The notes under the pieces: model-generated
What the model was told of the DNA's origin: nothing
What the model saw: only the letters and a program-made list of their open reading frames with translations
Database searches by the model: none
Shown here: piece by piece, positions 1 through 11,237 of the stretch
Position numbering within the stretch: the stretch's first letter is position 1
Layout of the letters: each line of letters opens with the position of its first letter
From: Parus major
Lineage: Eukaryota > Chordata > Aves > Passeriformes > Paridae
Assembly (NCBI RefSeq): GCF_001522545.3
Contig: NC_031771.1
Location: 24,678,847-24,742,846, forward strand
Reading direction: 5' to 3'
Length of the DNA stretch: 64,000 bases
Program-made: the position numbers and the translations under genes

Positions 1-1334
1 GCTTGCAGGAAACTTGTAGGAAGCACAAAACAGAAATGGTAAACCAAAACTGGACAGTGGGCTCAGTACATGATCACTGCACACATAGAAGCTTTGTTTC
101 CCCAGAAACTCAAATTCTTTAGGTGTCAATCTCTCAGCTGAGTTGTCTGAAAGGAGGAAGAGGAGAAGACAGTGAAGGATAAAACCCAACATTAAGAGGT
201 ACCTTAACAGGTTCATAAGGGTAAACAGAGTAATTGTGTGAGAGCAGAAGTGCAAGGGGAGTTTTTTGGGGAGATTGCAGGAGCCTGGTCTCTTTGCATC
301 ATCCCTGTCCAGCCTTTAATCCTGCTTGACAATTGCACTCTGCCATGCTTGTCCTGGGGTATTAGAGAAGAGGTGATATTTTATTCCAATTTTTTCTCAG
401 TAATGTTTTTTTTTTCTTTTTTTTTTCCCCCCTTTTCTGGACATTCCTTTTGGAGCATCTCCTCTCTGCCTGTCTCAGCCCCGCCTGGCAGCAGTGCGCC
501 TGCGTGCTGCAATGCCCTGAGCCGTGCTTAACGTGTCCCCAGGAAACCTGGCCCCACGTCCACTGGGACCGAATTTCAAGGCATATCCCTATTAGCTTAT
601 TGTGATGTTTTTATCTTTCCGTGATCGGGAACCATTCTCTGCAGCCAAAACAGACACTTTCCCGATGGCATCGAGTGAATTTTTAGCTCTCCTCTGAGGA
701 GAGGCCTTCAATAAAAGATGAGCCGCTTGCCACGCTGAGTGGCTGGAGCTCTGTGGCGTCTCCGGCGGATCCTGCCTTTTGCTGTAAGTTTACACTTGTA
801 TGAACATCGGCTCGGCTGCCCTGTGTTGCTGTAAGAGGAGGTTTGCACGCAAACATGGCCTCCACAAAAGCCACCTCAGGCAAAAGCACTTCCCAACGCA
901 GCGTTCCCCGGGATCTCCAGCGGGTAACTCTGCCAGCGGTTTGGCAGCGGGGCATGTTTTAGTCATGAGGGATGGGGGTCCCTTCCCTCCCACCTCCCCC
1001 CTGACCAGGGAGCGTGGCAGGTTTGCTCAAAGGCATTTGAGAGCAGATTGCCCGTGATTTCTGAGCAGGGGCACTTCACCACAAGGAAGTTTGACTCAGC
1101 TGTGGGAGTGTTTGTTGAAGGTTTGATACACGCAAACCTTGTGCTCTCATGAGACACCATGAAAACCTCGTCCCCCTCCTTTAACTCCTGAGCTCCCACC
1201 TTCAGTTACTTCATCAAATAAACCCACCAGTTTTATTCTGCAGCCTAGGATCTGCAGGTCTGTGAGTCATCCAACTTCCTCTTCAACTGAAGCTGAAATG
1301 ACTGAAAATCCATGGGAAATTCCAAAATGGGGGG
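1..1334. other. Non-coding unique sequence, mildly GC-rich, no gene recognised
   Basis: No open frame here longer than about 100 codons, and none of the translations resembles a known protein family. Compared with the rest of the window this stretch has somewhat more G+C and scattered CpG dinucleotides, for example around 510-570 and 880-930. The density is too low to call a CpG island by eye. No TATA box with a convincing initiator was found. It could be intergenic or intronic DNA. Confidence 0.6.
406..438. repeat. Pyrimidine (T-rich) tract
   Basis: An uninterrupted run of 33 pyrimidines, mainly T with a C cluster at its right end. It is followed by GG rather than an AG splice acceptor, so I read it as low-complexity sequence and not as an intron 3' end. 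Confidence 0.85.
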
Positions 1335-1345
1335 CACACACACGC

Positions 1346-1391
<46 letters not shown>
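1335..1391. repeat. (CA)n dinucleotide microsatellite
   Basis: About 57 bp of CA repeat. The first third is interrupted by two CG steps (CACG twice), and the remaining stretch is a pure CA run ending in ATAAATTAGG. Long uninterrupted CA runs are commonly length-polymorphic in vertebrates. Alternating purine-pyrimidine sequence of this type can adopt Z-DNA. Confidence 0.98.
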
Positions 1392-1392
<1 letters not shown>

Positions 1393-4096
1393 AAATTAGG
1401 TTAGATTTTGCACCTGCTGAAATCTCCTGGGTTTCTTTTTCTCATGAGGCTAATGCTTCTGTCTTGCTGCCCTTAATTACAGACTGGGAAGCTCCCTGTT
1501 GCTTCAGGGCTACCCCTGCACTGTGGCACCGATTAAATACTGGAAATGTCCCTGGGGTGTAGCAGTTCCCACCAGCATATGGCTTTTTTGCCCAGAATCT
1601 GTAAAATACAGGTGAAAAGATGGGGATCCTGCCTGCAATAAAACCTACAACTTCTGGTCTCACCCAGGTTACATTGTTTAACGGGAACTGTGTGCAGAAG
1701 TGAGGAGGCTCCACAGGAGGCTTGGGGCAGAGGCACATTTGAAGAGGGCATGGAGAAGAGAAAAACCACTGTCCTGGCAAAGTTCTGTGAAGATGGTAGA
1801 ACTATACCCTGAGCTCTTTCAGTACTGTTGTACACAAAATGTAATTAGATCTGTGTGCCACTTACTAGGTCTTAAGAGTTTCTATGACTGCTTTATAGGA
1901 ATTTCAAAAGCAGGCTGAGACTGTCCTACATCCCAGGTAGAGCTTTGCGGGATAATGGGTTCCATGGGGTGTCCTGCTTGTTTCCCTGTGCCATGCAGCC
2001 ATCTGCATCCAAGTCCTGGGGGAGGTATATTTGAAGGTAATGCTGAACCAGGTTACCAAAGGAGAAACACTGGAAGTTTTGAGGAGATGAGACCTCTGGG
2101 GTGTTTTAGGAGGCTGCAGGGCAGGGGAGCCACTGGAGGGGAGAGGGATACTTGCAGCAAAGATGCTGAAGCTACTTAGCTTAAGGGGAGATGATTTGCT
2201 TTGCAATATTATTTGTAGGAGGGCTGACTTTTTTGTCAAATATTTAATTTTTCTGTAGCAGCTTATCCTTCCACAACTGTCAACACTGCTGCAAAGCATG
2301 TGGGAAAATGCTGCAGCTGAAAATGGGAGTCGATAAGGGGAAACTTTTCACAAGCAGGTGGCTCCTTTTGGTCCCGGGACCCACTGCGTTTCAGTCAAGT
2401 TTATTCAGTTACTCAGGAGCTTTTCAAAACTTACTGAAGGTCTTTTCCTTCTCATTATTGTGAGCTCCCCAGCAGGTAGTTCAGGCTTCTATAATCCTTA
2501 AATCAAATATGACAGCTTCTCTCCTGTATTGGTTTTTGTTTTCACACCAACTTTAGGATGGATATTTCTCTTATTCCTTATTGCCAGTGGACTGATGTTA
2601 ACCATTTTAAAAGAAGCAACAAATATTATCTGTTTTTGTATTCAGGCTTGCCAGCTAAAGCCAATTGCTGCAGCTTTGGATAATTCTGGAGATTAAAAAG
2701 GTAGTGCTCTAAAAGGAAAGCCAGATCCATGCTTAATGCAGTACTATTATTTATGACTGTGTTTGCTTTCTGTTTCCCAAAATCTCCTCCATAAAGTCAG
2801 CACTTGGCATTAAAATCTATCTCAAGATATCAGGCTGAAGTGCGTGAAGAAAGAAACAATAACTTCCAGCAGCACATTTTCATTACCCTGGAACTAAAAT
2901 GTCCACTAAGAAATAGTGGAATGCTTCCTTGAAGCCTTTTTTTTAACCTTTCCATACATATTTTCTCAAGCAGTTTAATCAGGCAAAAGCTTACTTTATC
3001 ATTTGACTTTTTTTTTTGCTTGTTTATTCCTACAGTGGTTCCTGACCTTTTGGGAAATTGCTTATTTAAAATGTTGCAAAGAAGGTGTTGTCAGTTATTT
3101 ATTGGGTTTTATGTCATGATTTGGGAAAACCAACCTTGATTTACTTGTGCCATTAGAAACTATATGAAAGAAATAAATGAACGTTTTTAAATAGCATTGC
3201 TAAGTAAAACCAGCAAAGTCTGTCAGTTGCTTTTTCCAGGTTGTGTACTTGAAAAAGTAAGCAAAAATATTAATTGGCTTGTTGATTATATTGATAGATC
3301 CAAAGTGACTTTAAATGCCTTGATCTGTTTAGTGAACATTTCCTCACTACGACAGATATTTAAAATTCTTTTCTATACAGTCCAAACTGCATAACCAGGA
3401 ATGGGAATGGAGAGGTGCTCAGAGCCTGGTGCTGTGGGAAGAGGTACAGTGAGGGATTGAAATGAAAAGGCAATTATTTCGTTTTTAAACCATTCTTTAA
3501 ATAAGTACACAGCTCTGCAGGACGCAGTGAGAATCACCTTTTGGGGTCTGGGAGGGCAAACGCTGCCACCAAATATTTCTTTGCTTGCTTAATCCCTTTG
3601 GGAATTCTCATGTGCTTAAAATGAGGTGCCTGCTTGAGTACCTTCCCCAGTCAGAGCCACGGCCAAGGAATAACAATGATGTCGATAGCTAATGCAGCAG
3701 GAAATAAGCTGAAGATCAGGAGTGTTCGGCACCCTGTGGCTACCTGTGTTACTGGGCATTTGCACATAATTTTTAAGACTTCCTCCTGCTCCCCGCATTC
3801 TCCTTCCACACAAAAGCTTTGGGCAGAATCCTACTTCCTAAATAATTGTTCCAGCATATGTGGTGAATTTTTTAAGCAGGAAAAAAACTCCCTATAAATA
3901 CATCTAGCACCCGCTTCTCCATCGCTCCATCCATTCCTCATTGATTAGGAACAGGAGAGGCTCAAGAGGTGCTCACAAAGGACTGATTACAAAGTCAAGG
4001 GAAATGAGACATTCTCCAAAAGGGCTTCTCATCTGCTGCTGTTTGTGCTGCCATGCTTTTCCTGCAACTCTGGACCTTGCCTCTAATGGCTTTGCA
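1392..4096. other. Non-coding unique sequence, no gene recognised
   Basis: Open frames are short and lie on both strands. The longest, on the minus strand at 1,904-2,299 (131 codons), is serine/proline rich with no recognisable domain and overlaps a plus-strand frame. A perfect 12-bp palindrome (GGTCCCGGGACC) lies at 2,370-2,381. The part from 2,560 to 3,400 is AT-rich and lacks visible repeats. Nothing here supports a gene. Confidence 0.6.
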
Positions 4097-4147
4097 CCTT
4101 TTTCTTTTTTCTTTTTTTTTTCTTTTTTTTTCTTTTTTTTTTTTTTC
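4097..4147. repeat. 51-nt polypyrimidine tract (T with periodic C)
   Basis: An uninterrupted run of about 51 pyrimidines, mostly T blocks of six to nine separated by single C residues. It is followed by AGAAG. The pattern resembles a strong polypyrimidine tract before an AG, but the downstream frame holds no recognisable exon. I treat it as low-complexity repeat. Mirror-symmetric pyrimidine tracts like this can form triplex DNA. Confidence 0.9.
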
Positions 4148-5163
4148 AGAAGAATTCTGGGAAGCTCCTTTGAGAGGCTTGGAGGGTTTTTTTAAGAGTC
4201 ACTCCCTACGTGTTTAACATGAGCAAATATTTTAGAGCTCCACTTTGACAGTTTTAAGTAAATATAACTGGTTTTACTGTGCAGAAAGAATCTGGACATT
4301 TCACCTGTAGAATAAAAGAAGTGGTTTTCTTCTAGGCATTTATAAGCCCTATTCTCTGTAAGCAAAGCCTCTTTGCATTTTGATTTTAAAAAGAGTTTAC
4401 AGAAAGTGTTTACAAATTGCATCGTGTGCAGTCTGAGGTAGAATGTAGGCTGGCTGTATTTTGTGGGCATGATAAATACAGCTTTTGATAAGAGTCCTGG
4501 CTGTAGATGTTAAGTGAAGCAGAACAATAACACCAAAAACTTAAAATTCGTGTACTTTTCGCCTTCCCTCCAGATTCTCACTTGAGAATGAAAAATCAGC
4601 AGTAAGGGCAGACAACTGGACTGTGTTTTGCAATAGCAAAAGATAATGTGGAATCTTCTCATTCGGGCAAAAACAGGTTAAAAAATACCAGATTGTGGCA
4701 TAATTACCAAATTACGACATCTAATTTGTAGGTTTAACTTGCTAATTATGTGTGATACATGGGTTGTGAAGGAAGAATACCAAGCACTAGAAGCTTTTCT
4801 TTTGTCTTCAGGAATTTGTTTTGGTTAGGGGGAGGAAGAGGAAAAAAAACTGTGTTTACCACATGCAACTGAGCCTTATTTTCTTGTGCCAGGTGGAATA
4901 AAAAGTAACTATACAGAGTGGTGGGTGATGTGTTCGTTTTAAGAGAATTAGAGGGTGTGATAGGCACTTTGCAGGGTTTAGATGCCTCTAAATGTATGTA
5001 CATATGCTTTTGTGGAAAAGAAATTCTTAGAGTGAAGACTAGCACCCTGAAGTTTTTATTGCCAGAGTGTGTTTCCAATGGCTGTCAGGAGTGCCAGTGT
5101 CGATATTTAAGATGAATTTGTGTGTAAGTGCCAGCCCTGTCTGCACAGACAGTTGCTCCACTC

Positions 5164-5180
5164 TTTTTTTTTTTTTTTTT
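5164..5180. repeat. Poly-T run (17 nt)
   Basis: A homopolymer of 17 T, followed by CC. On the minus strand it would read as poly-A, but no retroposed gene body could be recognised beside it. Confidence 0.95.
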
Positions 5181-7562
5181 CCTCTGTTTCTGACTGTCAG
5201 TATTTGCTAGCCAATATTAAGCAGGACTATTTACCTTGTCAAAAATGCATGCTTTTAAATTAATTCTGAAGTGGGGAATATACTGTTCTTTCCTGCAGTT
5301 GATAGACAGGGTTAATACTCTCGCAGCTGAAATCTGGGGACTGGAGCAAAATGCAAATGGCCACGGAAGAGGCTTGAGAAAACGGCTGTGTGTGAACTTG
5401 ACAGAGAGGGAAGCAAGAAGGAACAAAATGACCTACATTTGCTAGGACGAACCCGGTTGTTAATGAAAGAGAAGGGCATGCAGGCATTTGTGCTTTTATG
5501 TGTGTACATTCATAATGCTCACGCTTGCAGTAAACCCACAGTCTGTCTTGAAATCATTCTGAGGTATTAAATAGCTGTCTATACAGCAGATGCATTTGAG
5601 CTGAATCTTCTAGGACTGCAGCAGCTGACTTGAAAAACTCAGTCAATACTGGCAAAAATTGAAGCACTGACTTTTTTGCTCATGGACGCGTAAACATTTT
5701 TGTTGTTAGAGGAGGTGCTTCTCTGCAGCTTTTTGCTGTGTTTTAATTAAAACAAGCCAACACGAGAAAAACACCCAACCTAATCCTGGCAACTATTTTC
5801 CTTTGTATTTAAATTTTAACAACTTGCACCCTTTGGAGAGGGAAAGGGGAATGTTGCAGCCCACACTGATTAACCATTAGGAATAACACAATGCACTCAA
5901 ACGAAACCCTCTTCAAATCAATAGCAATCCTAATGCAAGACAGATTTAAATTCACCTGAGATCTGTATTTTACCTTAGAGATAAGGGAAGTGGTTGCACT
6001 GAGCTTAGTTGCATTAATAATAATAATTACATATCGAATTAAATACATTCTGCCCCACATACAGCACATTTCAGCAGCAAAACCTTCATTAATAAGAAAT
6101 GCAAAAATGTGTTGTATGGAAGAATGAAAACTGAACAGGGATTACAAAGACACTGTTTTGTTTGTAGGCTACCTGATTCCGCTGTTATTTTTTCCTCCCA
6201 TAAATTCGAACTCTTAAAGAAAAACTGATTAAGACAATATTTATTGTTACTGGAAACAAGAGTTGCAGGCCATATTGTTGTACCTTGGAAATCTAACCAG
6301 CTCAGAGTTTAGACCACTTGTGGGAGGACCAGTACAGTAATAAAGGGACATCTCAATCATTCACAGCAATCTTTATTTTAGGGAACTGTATCTATGCTCA
6401 AAAGCCTAAGAAATACATATGTATAGTTTTAGAAAATAGGTGGCAAATGTGCATTCTGAAACAGGGGAAAGGCTGAAATTGAAATGTCATAACCAGACAG
6501 GCAGATGCAATTTCCAGTGCGCTTTTGTAATTGCAGATGCGTTCTTGTGATAGCAGATCCACTTTCTCAGTCTTGCTTATTTTCTCTTTGGTCTGGTGTT
6601 TGGAGTCAGAAATACCTCAGGTCAGTAATATTCTTACTGTCAGAAGACCCCTGCAGCTGACTGCAGCTTGAAGGGGGTGTCCTTTCACAACAGGGGGGCA
6701 TCGAACAAATATTTAAGAAAAAAGGGGAACAGAGAGCCTGGAGAAACTATGCTGCAAGCAAATAATCTGCTGCTGTCTAAGGGAGCAAGTGAGGCATCCT
6801 GGGCCATTCCTGCCTTTCTCAGTTTCTTTACAGGCTGTGGATTTCAGGGGTGTAAATCTCCCTGGCTAAACTCTTTTGTTTGTTCATTTATATGCAATAT
6901 TCTCACAGTAGGGACGGCAGGATGTGAGAGGCTTTCCAGTGTTTGAGTTGCACATGCAGATACCCTTATAGCTCCATTTTCCCTGGATAATATTGATTTC
7001 CCCGTGCAAGCCATGTTTGCACAAGGAGGGTACACCTTTCAGGGACACCCCTCATGTCCTCCACAGAGAAAGGAGAACCATCTCCTCGACGTTGTTGCTT
7101 TAGTACAGGGAAAAGCTTACCTTCCAGCGTATGTCAAAATTTATCTGTTTTTTTCTGCAGTTTTACCTTACATGGCTCAGCATGAGTGGAATGTGTTTGA
7201 TTTGATCCTAATTGTTTTTTTAATATATCTTAAATCTCAGATGTTGAGACGATTTACATTAATTAAACTTCAGTTGGCTCTAAAATTGTCATGTATCAAT
7301 TTCAGCAGCATTTATAGAGAACAAGATAGAGGATTTAAATTACACACCATATGGGGCAATGCTAGGGACATTTGCTATTGTGTTAATTGCTTAGAGCTAC
7401 ATTTTCTATCCTCCTTCTGAGTGAGACATTTGCTCTCATTCTTGCTGAATTAGGTGAAGAGTTTCTTGCTTAAATAGAGTAAGCACAGATTTCTCCCCCT
7501 CCTTTTGCTCTGCTGTAAGGATCAGCTTTTAGGAGGGGCTCTGCTGCCATTAGCACCAGCCT

Positions 7563-7598
7563 CACCTCTGCCTTTGCTGGGAGGCAGAGGCAAAGGTG
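7563..7598. other. Small inverted repeat / hairpin
   Basis: Arms CACCTCTGCCTTTG (7,563-7,576) and CAGAGGCAAAGGTG (7,585-7,598) are inverted complements over 14 positions, with 12 Watson-Crick pairs, one G-T pair and one mismatch, and an 8-nt loop. It is shorter than a typical pre-microRNA and no longer flanking stem is visible. It may be chance or a minor structural element. Confidence 0.6.
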
Positions 7599-8837
7599 TG
7601 TCTGAGGGGTCCCTAGCTGACACACCAGGATCCCACCAAATCCTCCTGGGGATAAAGAGGCTGCTAACTATGAAAATAATCAGCCTTCTTCACTGACAAG
7701 GTGGAGAGAGGCATGCCTTGTTGGATCCTGAAATGAGCCTGAATTTTCCAGCCGCATTTCTGAGAGCTGTCATCACAGTTGTATCTCAGCTTTGTTGGCA
7801 CAACAGGGACAAGCCTGACAAAGTGATCCCCAGCCTGCTTCTGCTGCAGGGGAATTAACATTTGCAAGGTGCAGATACCAGTTTGCAGGTCTGTGTTGAG
7901 TGTTGGCAAAGCGGTGCCAGACATGCCGCTAGGAAAGGGGCTTGAGTCAAAACCAGTGGGCTCCTGTGGATGAATTTGTACAAAGAGGGGTTATGGATGC
8001 CACAACTAGCCAGGGAGGAAAGGGCTTTCCAGGGGGAGCTGCAAGGCAACACCACACTTTTCCTAAAGTTTGCAAGTGATATTTTGAGCAAGCCTACTGA
8101 ATCAGAATGTTTTCATTTGGAGGAAATAAAAATTAAATGCCTTAACAGCTCAAAGGATATAAACTAGTAAGTAGCATTCTCTTGAGAACTTTAGGATTAG
8201 GGATCCACTCCTTGGTGAAATATCTCACTTCTTGTTGTCTCTTTAAAAAGGTCCATATCCTTCTTGAAGGAAGAGAAAGGGTCAGATGGTCAGAGGAAAA
8301 TTATTCAGTATGCTCAGCAAAGTTTTGCTCCTTGGAGAGTTCTCCAGGTGAGACCTCAAAACCTGAACAGAACAAAATCTGAATCTCTGCCAGACAGAAA
8401 CTTTTGCAAAAAAAACCCTTCCAAACATTAGTACAAATCCATTTTTGCCTTGCAAGAACAGAAAGTACTTGAAGGTTTCCCCACAGCTGGCTTCAAAGAA
8501 GTGGTGAAATAAAACACAGAAAGATGTTAGGGAGATGTTATGTGCATCCGTATCTGCCAGTCTGCAGAACCTTTCTGCTTCTGTCTGGTGCTTCCTGCTT
8601 GGCAATATTGTAATGGGATTCTCCCATATTAATATTTTAAATGAATAAATAAATATCTGATGAGATACTGTGGATCTCTGCAATCTTTTCATAAATTCTG
8701 TGGAAGGCAAAAAGAGAATTAAAGATGAGATTAAAACAGCCTGGATGATGCATTTCTCTGGGATGTGGTAAAGTCTCTGGGTATTTATGCTGTGCTGTTG
8801 ATGTTACAAGTTACATCTATATTAAAAAGCATGTGGG

Positions 8838-8875
8838 TCTCTCCTCTCTCCCTCCCTCCCTCCCTCCTTCTTCCC
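8838..8875. repeat. (CCCT)n tract, G-quadruplex capable on the minus strand
   Basis: A 38-nt uninterrupted pyrimidine tract. Its core at 8,850-8,864 contains four CCC runs separated by single T residues, so the minus strand reads GGGAGGGAGGGAGGG. Four G-triplets with one-nucleotide loops is a canonical pattern for a stable parallel intramolecular G-quadruplex. No promoter or gene was recognised next to it. Confidence 0.9.
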
Positions 8876-11171
8876 ATAAAGGCCATGCAGGCTGTCTGTC
8901 ATCAAAGAGGGTCCTGATTTCTGCTAGAACTCTTGTGATAATAATGATAGCCTATGGCATTATACGTGTTTTTAAAGCATCAGTAGTTCACATTTTCACT
9001 TAATTTTGGTCTGAATCTGTTCTAGCAAATAAGTCAGCTGTATGAGGATCTTGTCTTCCTGATATTTGGGAGAAATAGCATTTTTTTCCTCTCTGGCTCT
9101 GCATTGCGGAGTCCAGTTCTTGTATGAAAGGATGCTGAACCTTTATCCACAGTTAACAAGAAGTGCAGGGTGAGAGAAGATGATGGAAAGAAACCATCCT
9201 ATCTCCATTAATAAAAGTGGAATCCCAGAAGACCTGTCAGAAATGCTGCTGTACTCCAGGACAAATACTAATATTAATCCCAAAATTATAACCACCTTAT
9301 TTGGTTGTTAACATGGATCACACCTGCTAGACTGAGTTTATTCATAAAATGAAGTCCCTGGTTTCTACAGAACTGTGCAGGAGCCTCAGGAATACCCTGA
9401 TACCCTGCATTGGCCTGACTTCTTAATCAGGAGACCTTGCACAGACCTTGCCGGGGCCAGGCATTTAGACTTCTCTTTCCCCTTCCTTCCTGATGTGCTG
9501 AAGATTAAAGATTTGGGGTTAAATTCTCCTCTGTCTCAGATGTGAACATTTCTGGAGGTCCAGGGCCCTATTTTAAGTTCATTTTATTGCTAGTGTGAAG
9601 AGGATTAGTTATTACAACTTTAACCACAGCATCTTGAGAGATTTTCCAAATGAAGTCAGGTGTGAACTAAAAAAACCTTTTTTTCATCTAGGAATGAAAT
9701 GCATGTTCTTTCTATTTTTTTCTGCATGAGAAAATACATCTATCTTTCCCTGCTGTACAGCACCATATGAATTTGTAGGGGACTGGGGCAAAAGGATGGG
9801 TAACACCCCAAAACTAGTTATTTATAGGTATCTCTGTCATGTCAGCTGAGACACAACATGACCTTTTTTTTTCTTTGAGTAAATTCCATGTTTAGGTCCA
9901 TTATTTGTTTCCTGTATCTAACATGGGGTTTTGTTCAATATTCCTAAATGGCAAACATTTTTCTTGATGCAAAACGTACAATTGACAAACTGCTGTTGGG
10001 AAAAGCAGCGTTATTTTCACCAGGAAAACTCTTAATAAGAATAAACTATGACATTTAGTCATTTTTCAAAGCGTTTCTCACTGAAACTTTAATAACCTCC
10101 CGCTACATATTCTAAGTCATTGCTCAGCACCTACTGTGAGCCTTCCTACCAGGCAGCTGTGTTTTGCAGGCGAATGGAAAAGTCTCATCATATTTTGGCC
10201 AGGTTCTGCCTTTGACCTTCAGCTGCTTTCAAACAGAAAGCTCCCAGCTCAATGCTGGAGCCCTGTGGTCTCCAGAGTCATCAGCTCCCCTGCAGCTGGA
10301 GCGAGGAGCCATGGGAGGGGATAATTGCTGTGCAGTTTCCAAAACATTTTTCTGCTATCTGCTTCCATGTTTGCGCAGTACATTTCTGGCTACCTGTATT
10401 CATCAAATTCACACTTGGAATAGGCTATTGGCTGCACGCTAATAACCCCTTGTTCTTTAATGTTCTCTTTCTAGTTAATTAATCTATTTATGATAATAGT
10501 ATGTCTCATTTTGTGCTTTCACTCTAGAGGTTGTGTTTGTATTATCCTGCTGTATAGTGTTGACTGGTCCTATTATCATTTATCATTAAAGGCAGCAGCA
10601 ACACTCTGGCCTGGCCTGCCAATAATTTTTCAATTAATTGCTTAGTGGTTGCTTTTTCTTCCCTTTTGGTTTTTGTCAGTGAGTACAAGGTCTTTGAGCT
10701 TTCCATCAGACTTATTATTTTTTTAAACTTTGCAACCTTTTGCAAGCTTTTTTCATGCTGAGGTATCTGAAGCCTGTGGTGTGTGGAAAGGACACAGGAG
10801 GGCAGGCAGGCAGGGCTGTGAGCCAGCAGTGCTCCAGGTTACCCTCCCAGGTCTACCCCTTATGGGACCTGGAGCCCACAAAGGGAAGTCCAGCAAGTTG
10901 ACAGCACCAAGTGTGTGTCTGGCAGGTGCTGTATAAATCATACAGGCCTGGGGCTGGGATAAATCAGAAAAGTTTAAGGGATGACTTCAGCCTCAGGCAT
11001 TGCTACGAAGTGTGCAATAGGTTTGTAAGTTCAAAGTTTTGCTATAACCCTGCTCTGGTCTGTCCCTCTTGCCATGGGGCAGCTGTTTACATGTTGGGTT
11101 CCCATTAACATTGGACTCACAGGGGACATTTCTAGTGTCTCCACCACCCTGGATAATTGTGGAATGTTAAA

Positions 11172-11187
11172 CAAGGGCATGCCCTTG
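11172..11187. other. 16-bp perfect palindrome containing a p53-type half-site
   Basis: CAAGGGCATGCCCTTG is its own reverse complement over 16 bp. The central GGGCATGCCC (11,175-11,184) matches the p53-family half-site consensus RRRCWWGYYY at every position. A functional p53 element normally needs a second half-site within about 13 bp, and I do not see a good one, so regulatory function is only a possibility. Confidence 0.55.
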
Positions 11188-11196
11188 GTACCAGCA

Positions 11197-11237
11197 GTAT
11201 ATATGTACTGGATATACTGGAATCCATACATATATAC
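11197..11237. other. 41-nt stem-loop
   Basis: GTATATATGTA at 11,197-11,207 pairs with TACATATATAC at 11,227-11,237. After a one-nucleotide bulge, TGGAT (11,209-11,213) pairs with ATCCA (11,222-11,226). The result is a 16-bp stem with an 8-nt loop. It lies 10 bp to the right of the 16-bp palindrome. It is short for a microRNA precursor, and AT-rich stems of this kind can also arise by chance. Confidence 0.6.

Larger units (their letters stand above)
4148..8837. other. Non-coding unique sequence, no gene recognised
   Basis: No convincing coding frame. The two longest are 138 codons (7,004-7,420, plus) and 142 codons (8,282-8,710, minus); neither translation contains a domain I can name. Notable non-coding items are a 17-T run at 5,164-5,180, an octamer-type ATGCAAAT at 5,351-5,358, a run of AAT triplets near 6,014-6,027, an inverted pair of SOX-like sites at 6,234-6,247, and a small hairpin at 7,563-7,598. 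The AT-rich block 5,760-6,110 looks free of repeats and could be a conserved non-coding element. Confidence 0.55.

Noticed and set aside
2370..2381. Palindrome GGTCCCGGGACC as a possible EBF-type or other dimeric site
   Set aside because: The EBF consensus needs two bases between the TCCC and GGGA arms and here there are none. A single 12-bp palindrome is expected by chance in 64 kb.
7140..7157. Pyrimidine tract plus CAG resembling an intron 3' splice site
   Set aside because: No downstream frame with a matching 5' splice site and a recognisable protein could be found. Such sites are very common in non-coding vertebrate DNA.
7004..7420. Open frame whose translation includes EWNVFDLILIVF followed by LRRFTLIKLQL, superficially like the S2-S4 region of a voltage-gated cation channel
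   Set aside because: The spacing between the two parts is shorter than in the channel families, the regular arginine ladder of S4 is absent, the flanking residues do not match, and the frame closes soon after. Chance resemblance in AT-rich DNA is more likely.
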